From Clostridia bacterium (lineage in GTDB: Bacteria > Bacillota_A > Clostridia > Christensenellales > Aristaeellaceae), in contig JAFQOY010000002.1 of assembly GCA_017412025.1 (NCBI GenBank), positions 1 to 11,714 on the forward strand: a stretch of 11,714 nt of DNA. Direction: 5' to 3'. Numbering within the stretch: the first letter of the stretch is position 1; every line of letters starts with the position of its first letter. The position numbers were made by a program, and so were the translations under genes. Positions 1 to 7,210 of the stretch are shown one piece after another. Below the pieces are notes generated by a model that saw only the letters and a program-made list of their open reading frames with translations, was not told the DNA's origin and made no database searches.

Positions 1-5
1 AAGAT

Positions 6-869
6 ATGAAGAAAACGATAAAGATGCATGTCACGCGCGACGCGATTGCGCTTGTGACGAACATCGTGTATAAAAACGAGAAAACCTGGTACGGCGAAAC
101 GGAAAAGCCGATGCGTCTGAGCATGTATATGCCCAAGCACAGGGAGAGATGCAAAAAGCCGATGCCGCTGCTTGTGTGGCTCTGCGGCGGCGGTATTCAG
201 GTGATGGACAAGGACATCTGGATGCCGCAGCTGATCAAATTCGCGGAAGCGGGATTCATCGTGGCAAGCGTTGAATACAGGACGACCAACGATATGCCGC
301 TGCCCTATCCGCTGATGGACGTGAAGGCGGCGATCCGTTATCTGCGCGCGCACCACGAGCAGTACTGCATTGATCCGCAGAATGTGTTCATCATGGGCGA
401 ATCAGCGGGCGCGATGCTGGCCAGCCTTGCGGCGGTGACGCCGAACGACCCGCGCTTTGAAGCGGGCGATTATCTTGACCAGAGCACGGCGGTTAACGCA
501 GCCGTGGATATTTACGGCATCATGGATCTGGAACTGTCCTATGAAAACCGCAGGAGCGATCTGATCCGGGGCGTCGAGTGCCTGCAGAAGGTGGGCGGCG
601 CGACGGTGGAGGAACGCATCGCGCAGCTGCCCGTTTTCAGCGCGATAAGGTATGTGACGCCGGAGACTGTGCCGTTCCTGATTCTGCACGGCACGATCGA
701 TGAAAAGGTGGATATCGAGCACAGCGAACGCATGTATGAAAAGCTGACGGAAAACGGCGTGCCCTGTGATTATTACCGGTTTGAAAACTGCCTGCACGGC
801 GTGGACGAGTTCTATCAGGACGAGGTGATTGAAATCATCATTGAATTCCTGAAGCGGTATATCAAATAA
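6..869 (+). CDS. BD-FAE-like alpha/beta-hydrolase (carbohydrate esterase)
   Basis: A 287-residue alpha/beta-hydrolase of the type that removes acetyl or feruloyl groups from plant polysaccharides (BD-FAE/esterase-lipase group). The nucleophile elbow GESAG is at residues 131-135 (Ser133). Asp232, in the stretch LHGTIDEKV, and His264, in NCLHGVDE, complete a catalytic triad with the expected spacing. Before the elbow, the stretches VEYR (89-92), DVKAAIRYLR (105-114) and IDPQNV (122-127) are typical of the family. The usual HGGG oxyanion motif reads CGGG (60-63), so the conserved His is a Cys. There is no signal peptide, so it should act in the cytoplasm on imported oligosaccharides. The start is uncertain: the window begins 5 bases upstream, no ribosome binding site is visible, and the frame is open to the edge. 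It converges on the MFS gene. The fold is certain; the substrate is inferred from the neighbours. Confidence 0.85.
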   Translation: MKKTIKMHVTRDAIALVTNIVYKNEKTWYGETEKPMRLSMYMPKHRERCKKPMPLLVWLCGGGIQVMDKDIWMPQLIKFAEAGFIVASVEYRTTNDMPLPYPLMDVKAAIRYLRAHHEQYCIDPQNVFIMGESAGAMLASLAAVTPNDPRFEAGDYLDQSTAVNAAVDIYGIMDLELSYENRRSDLIRGVECLQKVGGATVEERIAQLPVFSAIRYVTPETVPFLILHGTIDEKVDIEHSERMYEKLTENGVPCDYYRFENCLHGVDEFYQDEVIEIIIEFLKRYIK

Positions 870-896
870 GAACAGAAAAGGATGCACAAATGAAAA

Positions 897-945
897 AAGG
901 GGCTCTGCTGTCCGGGGGAATCGGACGGCAGAGCGCCTTTCGTTA
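897..945. terminator. Bidirectional intrinsic terminator between esterase and MFS genes
   Basis: The arms GGCTCTGCTGTCCG (about 901-914) and CGGACGGCAGAGCGCC (922-937) pair almost completely around a 7-base loop. On the + strand the stem is followed by TTTCGTTATT. On the - strand it is followed by the complement of the A-run at 892-898, a good T-tract. It therefore can end both convergent genes. Confidence 0.85.
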
Positions 946-959
946 TTCTGGCTGAAGAA

Positions 960-2162
960 TCAGGCGGCCGTATCGCGTCTGTCGATGGTGAAATGCACCA
1001 GCAGCGTGCCGCAGGCGGCGATGACGGCGGCGATGAGTAGCATGGCGTTGAGTCCCCAGACGTCAATCGCCGTACCGCCGATGGAATTGCCGATCGCCGT
1101 GCCGAGCGTATAGAGCGCGGAGGCGAGCATCTGTCCCTTGGCCATGTCCGCCGGGTCAATGCGCCGGATGACCAGATAGTAAAGCGAGGGATACAGGAAG
1201 CAGTAAGTGAAGGTCTGCAGCAGCTCGACGAGATAGATGGACGCGACGGAGGACGCAAAAATGAAAGAAACGGCCTTGACGACATAGAAGACGCCGGAAA
1301 GGCGCATCAGGACCACCACGCCCGTGCGGCGCTGAATGCGCTCAAAGAGCATGAGAAACGGCGCGGCGGTGGTGCAGGCGAGGAAGAGCGCGACGCCCAC
1401 GTTCTCGCTTCCGCCGCCGATGCGGGTGAAGAGCTGGATGAGATAGTTTTCCGCCATCGCATGGCAGGCAGCCAGACACATGACGCCGCTCATCGTCAGA
1501 ATGAAGAAACGATACCGCCTGCAGAATGCGGGGATAGAGAGGCTGCCGGAGGAAGCGGACTGCATACCGGGGCTGCGCGCTCCGCCGTCTGAGGCGACGC
1601 GCGGATAGCGCAGGATCAGCGCTATCTGAAGCAGGATGAAGGCGAGCGCGGTCAGCATCATGGCCCTTGAACCCCGCCAGGCGATGATGTATCCATACGC
1701 GAGGGAGGCAAACGAAAAAGAGAGCGAGCCGACGCCCGAACCCATGCCGTAATCGATCCGGTAGCGGTTGCAGGAATAATACGCGCACAGGGAATTGCTC
1801 AGCGGGATGGTCATGGAAAAGGTGAGCGACCCCAGCGCAAAGAGCAGGCCGGTGAGCAGGAGCGGAAGGGGGAACAGCTCGACTACGGTAAGGCATACAA
1901 ATGCGGTGATCAGGCAGACGAGGATGATCCTCGGCAGCAGGGAGGAGGAGCGCCTGTCCACGAAGCTGCCGATCATCGGCTGCAAAGCGCAGGAGAGGAT
2001 GTTGGTCAGCGCGAGGATAACGCCGATGCTGGCGGAAGAAAAGCCCCTGTCAAGCAGATACGTGACGGCAAAGGCGCCGATGCCGGCGATGGCGAAAAAG
2101 TAGGCCGCCTGATGCAGGCAGTAAAGGGTGGTCAGGCTGCGCGGCGATTTGTTTTGTTTCAT
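960..2162 (-). CDS. MFS transporter, probable sugar/oligosaccharide importer
   Basis: A 400-residue integral membrane protein with about 12 hydrophobic segments, the usual size for the major facilitator superfamily. The motif-A-like loop GSFVDRR is at residues 65-71, between helices 2 and 3. RYRIDYGMGSG (133-143) resembles the conserved cytoplasmic segment before helix 5. A hydrophilic linker at about 187-215 separates the two six-helix halves. The start chosen is the ATG at 2160-2162: it follows AGGAGA at a good spacing and gives an N-terminus MKQNKSPRS that runs straight into helix 1. The frame is open further upstream, but that sequence contains the promoter and is not membrane-like. It sits among polysaccharide-degrading genes, so it probably imports sugars or short oligosaccharides by cation symport. 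The substrate cannot be read from the sequence. Confidence 0.88.
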   Translation of the reverse strand: MKQNKSPRSLTTLYCLHQAAYFFAIAGIGAFAVTYLLDRGFSSASIGVILALTNILSCALQPMIGSFVDRRSSSLLPRIILVCLITAFVCLTVVELFPLPLLLTGLLFALGSLTFSMTIPLSNSLCAYYSCNRYRIDYGMGSGVGSLSFSFASLAYGYIIAWRGSRAMMLTALAFILLQIALILRYPRVASDGGARSPGMQSASSGSLSIPAFCRRYRFFILTMSGVMCLAACHAMAENYLIQLFTRIGGGSENVGVALFLACTTAAPFLMLFERIQRRTGVVVLMRLSGVFYVVKAVSFIFASSVASIYLVELLQTFTYCFLYPSLYYLVIRRIDPADMAKGQMLASALYTLGTAIGNSIGGTAIDVWGLNAMLLIAAVIAACGTLLVHFTIDRRDTAA

Positions 2163-2216
2163 ATGGTTTCTCCTGTCAGGCAGCAGATTGTATGTAGAAT
2201 TCGGGATGCTCCGTAA

Positions 2217-2245
2217 AGAATAACATCTGATGCAAAGATATGCAA
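2217..2245 (-). promoter_or_regulatory. Promoter of the MFS gene with an inverted repeat over the -35
   Basis: On the - strand TTGCAT (2240-2245) and TATTCT (2217-2222) are separated by 17 bases, giving an RNA start near 2210. An inverted repeat, ATATGC-AA-GCATAT (2238-2251), covers the -35 box and could be an operator. Confidence 0.5.
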
Positions 2246-2253
2246 GCATATTC

Positions 2254-2292
2254 AACAAAAAGGCGCTGCGGCTCGGGCTGCAGCGCCTTTGA
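2254..2292 (-). terminator. Terminator of the LRR-GH123 gene
   Basis: A perfect 11-bp stem, AAAGGCGCTGC (2259-2269) with GCAGCGCCTTT (2280-2290), has a 10-base loop. On the - strand it is followed by TTTTTGTTG. It lies about 45 bases after the stop of the LRR-GH123 gene and upstream of the MFS promoter, so it insulates the two. Confidence 0.85.
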
Positions 2293-2334
2293 TGGATATA
2301 AACGGAGAAAAGCAGAACCGGAATTCTTGACTGC

Positions 2335-5300
2335 TTATGCCTGCAGCAGGCGCAGCAACTCCTCGTGCAGCGTGTCGAGCGTCTCGGGATCATTGTCATA
2401 ATCGTCAAACGCGCGGAACACGCGGCCAATCAGCGCGTCATGCGCGGAGGGATCGCGCAGGCGCAGCGCGTGCAGCATGGCGGCCTCCTGCGCGCCCATG
2501 CGCTCCGCCTCAAGGCGCATGCTCAGCCACGGGCCGCTCTCGCCGGGATAGACGATGAACGCGTCGCCGCAGGGGAAGCTGGTGCCGATGCCTGTCCAGT
2601 TGCGGGCGCTGGTCGCCGTGAAGGGATCGGGCACGCCGGAAAACTGGTTCCATCCCCAGTGGAGATAGCCGGAAAGGCGGTTGAGCGCGCAGCCCCAGAA
2701 GAGCAGGCGGCCGTTGATGAGCGGCTGGTCGAGGAAGCGGTTGAGCCACTTGCCCTCCGGCGCGCAGCAGACGTATGTCCATACCTCCTCGCCTGCGGCG
2801 ATGGCGGCGTCAAACGTCTGCTTGTGCTGCTGATAGCTGTCGGTGATGGGCACCATGATATCGACGCCGCCGCGGAAAAGCGTGGTCTTGACGGCCTCGA
2901 TGATGCGCACGCCGGGCAGATAGCGCCTGACGATGTTGGCGGCCAGGAAGAATTGCCTGCGCCGCGACTGCAGGTCCGCCTTGGCCCTGTAGTGTACGTC
3001 CGGCTCGTCCATGATGTGGAAGAGCACGCGGTCCTGCCAGCCGTTTCGCCTGAGGAAGTCGGCAAACGCCTTCATCTCGCAGCACAGCAGGGCGTAGCCC
3101 TCGTCCGAATCGACGGAGACGGACGGATCGGCGCTGCACTTGAAATCGGCGGTGTACATGTCCGGGCTGCCGTCTGCGCGGTATCCGCGGCAGATGATAC
3201 CGCCGGTTTCAAACGTGTCAAAGCCCTCCTCAAAGAAGATCTCGATGACGGGCTTCATGTCCTCAAAGTCAAAATGCCAGGGCTTCTGCGTCCTGCGCTC
3301 GGAGAGATCCTCGTGCATCCAGAGCAGGAAGACCTTCTGATGGACGCGGCGCATGGAGCGCGCGTAGGCGCGCACGACCTCGCTGAATTCCGGCGTGCCG
3401 CGCACGACGCCGTGCCGCTTTTCCATCTCGGCGATGCTGAACCAGTTGGTGGTTTTAAAGAGATCCTCGTCAAACACGGCCGGATACACCTGACAGGTGA
3501 TTTCGCACAGGTGCGTCATTCCGCCGCTGAGCAGCTCCAGATAGAGCTTGTGCTCGCCTGCGGGCGTGCCAGCTTTGGGAGAGAAGCAGATATAGGCGCT
3601 CACATGTCCATCCTTTGCGGGGATGGATGCGCCGTCCGCCGGACGCAGACAGTCGTACACGCGGAAGGGGGCCCTGCGGATGGCATAGTCCGGGCATGCG
3701 TCAGGCAGGATGACCATCGCGCCGCCCTGTTCCTCTCCGTCGCCGGTATTGTATTCTACAGGCACGTCGATCATCTGGTAGATTTCCGTCTCGAACTGCG
3801 GCGCGATGAGACGGACGCTGGCGGTCTCTTCCGCGCACTCAAAGAGGAGCTGAATGCCGGGTTTTCCGTTTCTGGCGCAGGCGACGCGCAAAGACGACGG
3901 CAGCTCGCCCAGTTCGGTATCCGGGAAGAGGAACTGCGTATGGGCTGTGAGCACGCCGCGCGGAGACGGGCCGCGGCTGCCGGAGAGGACGAAGGGCAGC
4001 CCCTCCTGCACGGCATGAGCGTGAGCCGGAGAACCGTCGCCGGCGTGCAGGATCAGCGCGCTGCAGCCGGCAAAGGCGTCGCTGCCGATGTCGGCAACGC
4101 TGTCCGGAAGGGACAGGAAGGGCAGCGCGCGGCAGCCCTTGAAGGCCTTTGCGCCGATGGAAGCAAGGCACGGGGGAAGAGCGAGCGAAGACAGGGAAGC
4201 GCAGCCGTTGAAGGCGGACATGCCGATGCGCTCAAGCTCCCCGGGCAGGGATACGCGCGCAAGCGCAGCGCAGTCACAGAAGGTGAAGCTTCCGATTTCC
4301 TTCAGGCTGTCGGGAAGAGAGATTTCAGTCAGCGCTGTGCAGCCGTAAAACGCATAGCCGCCGATGGAACTGACATGCTCCGGAATCGAGAGGGCGCGCA
4401 GGGAGGCGCAGGCCTTGAATGCGTCGCTGCCGATTTCGCGCAGGCTGCCCGGAAGAGATACGGCTTCAAGCGCAGAGCAGCCGTGGAACGCGCCGTTCGC
4501 GATGGACGTCACGCCCTCCGGCACATGCACGGAGACGAGGCTTGTGCAGAAGCGGAAGGCGCAGCTGCCGATGCAGGAGACGGCATGGCCGTCGATCACG
4601 GAGGGGATGATCACATCCTGTGCGTCTGAGACGCAGCGAAGGATTTCGGCGGTATCATCTGCGAGGATGCGGTAGTAGAGGGAATGGATGCAGCCGTGCG
4701 CAAAGGGGACGCCGCTGCTTTGCGCCCAGGCCTGAGCACAGGAGCCGGGCGAGAGGAGCAGCGTCAGTGCGGCGCAGCCGTAGAACGCGCCGGTGCCGAT
4801 GCGCTGCAGGCGGTCGGGCAGGCAGAGCGAGGGGAGCGCGCCGCATTCATAGAAGGCTCTGTCGCCGATGGAAGCGAGGCCTTGCGGCAGGCTGACCTCG
4901 CGCAGCGCCGAACAGGAGAAAAACGCGTCGCCGCCGATCTCACAAACGCCTTCGGGGATGGAGATGCTGGTCAGCGATACGCATTTGGAAAAGGCGCTGT
5001 GCCCGATGCTGACAAGGGAGGCAGGCAGGGAAACGGAGGCAAGAGATGAACAGCCGCTGAGCATGCGCTCGGCAACCTGCGTGACGCCCTCGGGAATCCG
5101 GATTTCATTAAGCGAGCGGCAGCCGCGGAAGGCCTCGGCCTCAATCTCCTCAAGGCCTTCGGGCAGGGCGATGGAGGACAGCGCGCTGCAGTCCTTGAAG
5201 GCTTCGCGGCAGATATAGCGAAGGCTGCCGGGCAGCGTGACGGAGGACAGCGCCGTACACAGGCGGAACGCGCCGCTGCTGATCTGCTCGACGCCCTCGG

Positions 5301-5472
5301 GAATAACGAGAAAGCGCATGGACTTTACGCCTGCAAATGCATTTTCGCCGATGACGGAAACGGGATAGCCGTCAAAGGAGCCGGGCACGCAGACGGTCTG
5401 CGCGGCGCCCTCATAGCGGATGATTTCGACTGTGTCATCATCCAGAATGGCATACTCAATATAATCTTCCAT
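2335..5472 (-). CDS. Fusion: two leucine-rich-repeat solenoids plus DUF4091/GH123-like glycosidase
   Basis: 1045 residues; the start is the ATG at 5470-5472, 7 bases after AGGAGG. An in-frame ATG 34 codons upstream would lie beyond the promoter and is rejected. Residues 1-49 form an N-cap (YAILDDDTVEIIRY...GYPVSVIGENAF), followed by eight 23-residue BspA-type (LRR_5) repeats (50-233). Their pattern is x-[AS]-L-x-x-[VI]-x-[LI]-P-x-G-[LV]-x-x-I-x-x-x-A-F-x-x-C. A C-cap (SPGSCAQAWAQSSGVPF) follows. The whole module then repeats: N-cap about 266-309, seven repeats 310-470, C-cap 471-498. Residues about 508-665 look like the beta-sandwich that precedes GH123 catalytic domains. Residues about 680-1040 match the DUF4091/GH123 barrel, with FHIMDEPDVHY carrying the Asp822-Glu823 pair, YLHWGWN, and GDAFIVYPG...RLEAERMG near the end. 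GH123 enzymes are beta-N-acetylgalactosaminidases; many DUF4091 proteins are untested. No signal peptide or anchor is present, so a cytoplasmic location is likely. Confidence 0.85.
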   Translation of the reverse strand: MEDYIEYAILDDDTVEIIRYEGAAQTVCVPGSFDGYPVSVIGENAFAGVKSMRFLVIPEGVEQISSGAFRLCTALSSVTLPGSLRYICREAFKDCSALSSIALPEGLEEIEAEAFRGCRSLNEIRIPEGVTQVAERMLSGCSSLASVSLPASLVSIGHSAFSKCVSLTSISIPEGVCEIGGDAFFSCSALREVSLPQGLASIGDRAFYECGALPSLCLPDRLQRIGTGAFYGCAALTLLLSPGSCAQAWAQSSGVPFAHGCIHSLYYRILADDTAEILRCVSDAQDVIIPSVIDGHAVSCIGSCAFRFCTSLVSVHVPEGVTSIANGAFHGCSALEAVSLPGSLREIGSDAFKACASLRALSIPEHVSSIGGYAFYGCTALTEISLPDSLKEIGSFTFCDCAALARVSLPGELERIGMSAFNGCASLSSLALPPCLASIGAKAFKGCRALPFLSLPDSVADIGSDAFAGCSALILHAGDGSPAHAHAVQEGLPFVLSGSRGPSPRGVLTAHTQFLFPDTELGELPSSLRVACARNGKPGIQLLFECAEETASVRLIAPQFETEIYQMIDVPVEYNTGDGEEQGGAMVILPDACPDYAIRRAPFRVYDCLRPADGASIPAKDGHVSAYICFSPKAGTPAGEHKLYLELLSGGMTHLCEITCQVYPAVFDEDLFKTTNWFSIAEMEKRHGVVRGTPEFSEVVRAYARSMRRVHQKVFLLWMHEDLSERRTQKPWHFDFEDMKPVIEIFFEEGFDTFETGGIICRGYRADGSPDMYTADFKCSADPSVSVDSDEGYALLCCEMKAFADFLRRNGWQDRVLFHIMDEPDVHYRAKADLQSRRRQFFLAANIVRRYLPGVRIIEAVKTTLFRGGVDIMVPITDSYQQHKQTFDAAIAAGEEVWTYVCCAPEGKWLNRFLDQPLINGRLLFWGCALNRLSGYLHWGWNQFSGVPDPFTATSARNWTGIGTSFPCGDAFIVYPGESGPWLSMRLEAERMGAQEAAMLHALRLRDPSAHDALIGRVFRAFDDYDNDPETLDTLHEELLRLLQA

Positions 5473-5505
5473 GGGTACGTCCTCCTGCGGGATGAGAATA
5501 TCTAT

Positions 5506-5534
5506 ACTATAGCATATCCGAAAGCGTCTGTAAA
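5506..5534 (-). promoter_or_regulatory. Strong promoter of the LRR-GH123 gene
   Basis: On the - strand TTTACA (5529-5534) and TATAGT (5506-5511) are separated by exactly 17 bases, and TGC directly before the -10 makes it an extended -10. RNA would start near 5499, leaving a leader of about 27 bases that contains AGGAGG. Confidence 0.75.
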
Positions 5535-5572
5535 AGGGAAACGCATTTTGCCCCGGCAGATTAAAATCGCAC

Positions 5573-5602
5573 ATATTGCCGAAAAGGATATACCGGCAAT
5601 AT
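5573..5602. promoter_or_regulatory. Inverted repeat (candidate operator) upstream of the GH105 gene
   Basis: Two perfect 9-bp arms, ATATTGCCG (5573-5581) and CGGCAATAT (5594-5602), have centres 21 bp apart, two helical turns. A second inverted pair, GGATAT (5586-5591) and ATATCC (5599-5604), is nested over the right arm. The site covers the expected -35 position of the GH105 promoter. The geometry suits a dimeric regulator; which family is unknown. Confidence 0.5.
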
Positions 5603-5618
5603 CCGCTTGTGGTATAAT
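5590..5618 (+). promoter_or_regulatory. Extended -10 promoter of the GH105 gene
   Basis: A consensus TATAAT (5613-5618) is preceded by TGG, a perfect extended -10. No good -35 is seen at 17 bases (ATACCG at 5590-5595), which is where the inverted repeat lies. The leader before the ATG would be about 70 bases. Confidence 0.65.
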
Positions 5619-5693
5619 GAATGTATTCAAATGCGCCGGATTCCCCGGTACGCTGCCATCAGCATATAAAAACATACGGAGAGGACTGCTTAT

Positions 5694-6851
5694 ATGAATA
5701 TCATCGAGCGTTATGTGGAGCGCATGATGACGGAATCTGCGCCGGACAGGCCGCTTTGGAACATCGAGAAGATTGAGGCGGGCAATATCAACGGATGGAA
5801 CTATATCGACGGCTGTATGATGATCGCGCTGCTGAACCTGCACCGAATCACCGGCGAGGAGCGGTATTATGCGTTTGCGGAGCGCTTCCTTGACCATTAT
5901 GTGTTTGAGGACGGCAGCCTGCGCGGATATAAAGAAGAGGATTACAACCTCGACAACATCTGCGAGGGCCGCGTGCTCTTTGACGTATACCGCATGAGCG
6001 GCAAGGAAAAATACCGCAGGGCGATCGAGACGCTGTATGGCCAGATCCTGCGCCAGCCGCGCACGCATGAGGGCAGCTTCTGGCACAAGCAGATCTATCC
6101 CAATCAGGTGTGGTTGGACGGGCTGTATATGGCGCAGGTGTTCTATGCGCGCTATACCACGGAGATGGAAGACTGCCGCGGCTATGAGGATATCCGCCGT
6201 CAGTTTAAAACCGTGCGCGAGCGGATGTACGATCCGGAGACGGGGCTGTATCGCCACGGCTATGACGCGAGCGGGAAGGCGTTCTGGGCGAATGAAAAAG
6301 GCCTGTCGAGCAATCCGTGGCTGCGCAGCCTCGGCTGGTTCAGCGCGTCGCTGATCGACGTGACGGCGGAGATCGCGCCGGGTCATGAGGATTTCCGCGC
6401 GGATATGACCGCCATCGCGCAGGAGCTGGCGAAGAACCTGCTGCCCTATATCGACGAGGAGACGAACATGCTCTATCAGGTGCCCAACCAGATCGGGCGC
6501 GAGGGCAATTATCCGGAGACGTCCGGTTCGGCGATGGTCGCCTATTTCTACCTCAAGGGTGCGCGATTGGGTATGCTGGATGCGGCGTATGCGGATGTGG
6601 GCGCGAAGATCTTTTTGAGCATCTGCAGGCGTTATCTCTCTGAGACGGACGGCAAGCTGAACCTGGGTGGCATCTGCCTGGTGGCAGGCCTTGGGCCGGA
6701 AAATAACCGCCGCCGCGACGGCAGCTATGCGTATTACATTTCTGAGCCGATCGTGGAAAACGATGCGAAGGGGCTTGCGCCGTTCCTGATGTGCTATACG
6801 GAGCTGCTGCTGTGCGGCAGGGGCGACGCCGTGGATGGGATGATGGCGTAA
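5694..6851 (+). CDS. GH105-type unsaturated rhamnogalacturonyl hydrolase (GH88/105 family)
   Basis: 385 residues, the usual single-domain length for GH105. These enzymes remove the unsaturated galacturonyl residue from oligosaccharides left by rhamnogalacturonan or pectin lyases, by hydration of the double bond. The signature PNQVWLDGLYMAQVF (136-150) contains Asp142, matching the catalytic Asp of Bacillus subtilis YteR. Asp87 in DYNLDNICEG matches the second conserved Asp. Further family blocks are W209-x-R-S-L-G-W-F (209-216), ETSGSAM (275-281) and EPIVENDAKGLAPFL (351-365). There is no signal peptide, so it acts in the cytoplasm on imported disaccharides. GGAGAGG lies 9 bases before the ATG. 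It is divergent from the LRR-GH123 gene and ends at a strong terminator. The family is clear; rhamnogalacturonyl versus another unsaturated uronyl substrate is less sure. Confidence 0.9.
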   Translation: MNIIERYVERMMTESAPDRPLWNIEKIEAGNINGWNYIDGCMMIALLNLHRITGEERYYAFAERFLDHYVFEDGSLRGYKEEDYNLDNICEGRVLFDVYRMSGKEKYRRAIETLYGQILRQPRTHEGSFWHKQIYPNQVWLDGLYMAQVFYARYTTEMEDCRGYEDIRRQFKTVRERMYDPETGLYRHGYDASGKAFWANEKGLSSNPWLRSLGWFSASLIDVTAEIAPGHEDFRADMTAIAQELAKNLLPYIDEETNMLYQVPNQIGREGNYPETSGSAMVAYFYLKGARLGMLDAAYADVGAKIFLSICRRYLSETDGKLNLGGICLVAGLGPENNRRRDGSYAYYISEPIVENDAKGLAPFLMCYTELLLCGRGDAVDGMMA

Positions 6852-6876
6852 TACGGCCAAGTAAAACAGAATACAT

Positions 6877-6930
6877 CACCCCGCCTGCAGCGATACGGCG
6901 TATCCGCTGCAGGCGGGGTGTTTGTTTGTG
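6877..6930 (+). terminator. Strong terminator of the GH105 gene
   Basis: A 16-bp perfect stem, CACCCCGCCTGCAGCG with CGCTGCAGGCGGGGTG (ending at 6920), can be extended inward by GATAC/GTATC with one bulge. It is followed by TTTGTTTG and begins 26 bases after the stop codon. Confidence 0.9.
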
Positions 6931-6960
6931 GAGAGGTATCTTCGGCAAAACGACAGTATC

Positions 6961-6982
6961 CGAAAAAGCCCTGCTCAGGGGA
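6961..6982 (-). terminator. Weak terminator-like hairpin read leftwards
   Basis: On the - strand CCCT-GAGC-AGGG is followed by CTTTTTC. The stem is only 4-5 bp, but it falls exactly at the stop of the remnant frame at 6975-7181. No other terminator is visible for the LRR operon upstream, so it may end that transcript. Confidence 0.35.
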
Positions 6983-7181
6983 ACAGCTCCGCGAGCTTCG
7001 CTTCAAGCGTTTCTGTCTTGGCATATTCCAAAGAATCCAGTAACCTCAGATTGTGCTTTTCGATTGCCCCATCATCAGCAAATCCCAGAATGAAATTCTT
7101 CGCAATCTGGTAGATGACAGCCTTGGCTGTCGGCGGCAGAAGGGCGTCTGTTTTTTGTATCGGGGAGGAAGCGCGCTGCAT
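6975..7181 (-). pseudogene. Possible 3' remnant of an unrecognised gene
   Basis: The end of this frame reads like real protein: after about residue 14 it continues TAKAVIYQIAKNFILGF, ADDGAIEKHNLRLLD and LEYAKTETLEAKLAELF, alternating amphipathic helices, then a stop. Its base composition is lower in GC than the genes on both sides. No start codon has a ribosome binding site; the only ATG (7179-7181) lies inside a 16-bp palindrome. The frame differs from the LRR gene, which ends 30 bases upstream. I do not recognise the family. It may be the 3' end of a gene replaced by the LRR gene, or a frame-shifted former tail of it, or chance. Confidence 0.3.
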
Positions 7182-7192
7182 GCAGCGCCGGG
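7169..7192. repeat. Perfect 16-bp palindrome after the LRR gene
   Basis: GCGCTGCATGCAGCGC lies within these bases, shortly after the LRR stop on the - strand. It can form a short stem, but no T-run follows, so it is not a standard terminator. A second small inverted repeat, GACAGCC-TT-GGCTGTC, lies about 60 bases to the left. The 6852-7210 interval otherwise holds only the GH105 terminator and the remnant frame. Confidence 0.4.
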
Positions 7193-7210
7193 GGCATCGG
7201 CCGGATGCGC

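Noticed and set aside
890..955. A 21-codon ATG frame with AAAAGG upstream after the esterase
   Set aside because: It lies on the bidirectional terminator hairpin; the reading frame is a by-product of the stem.
2365..4629. A 754-codon + strand frame opposite the LRR-GH123 gene
   Set aside because: It is the shadow of GC-rich codons and the 69-base repeats of the real gene; the product is low-complexity Ala/Gly/Arg-rich and has no known motifs.
2600..5300. Regularly spaced repeats that at first look like a CRISPR array
   Set aside because: The period is 69 bases in frame with no unique spacers, and it encodes 23-residue leucine-rich repeats.
5502..6860. A 452-codon - strand frame opposite the GH105 gene
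   Set aside because: It covers a well-recognised GH105 gene on the other strand, runs into its promoter region, and its His/Arg/Ala-rich product resembles no protein.
7130..7160. CAGA-6-TCTG followed by TTTTTT on the + strand
   Set aside because: A 4-bp stem is too weak, and the GH105 transcript already ends at 6877-6930.
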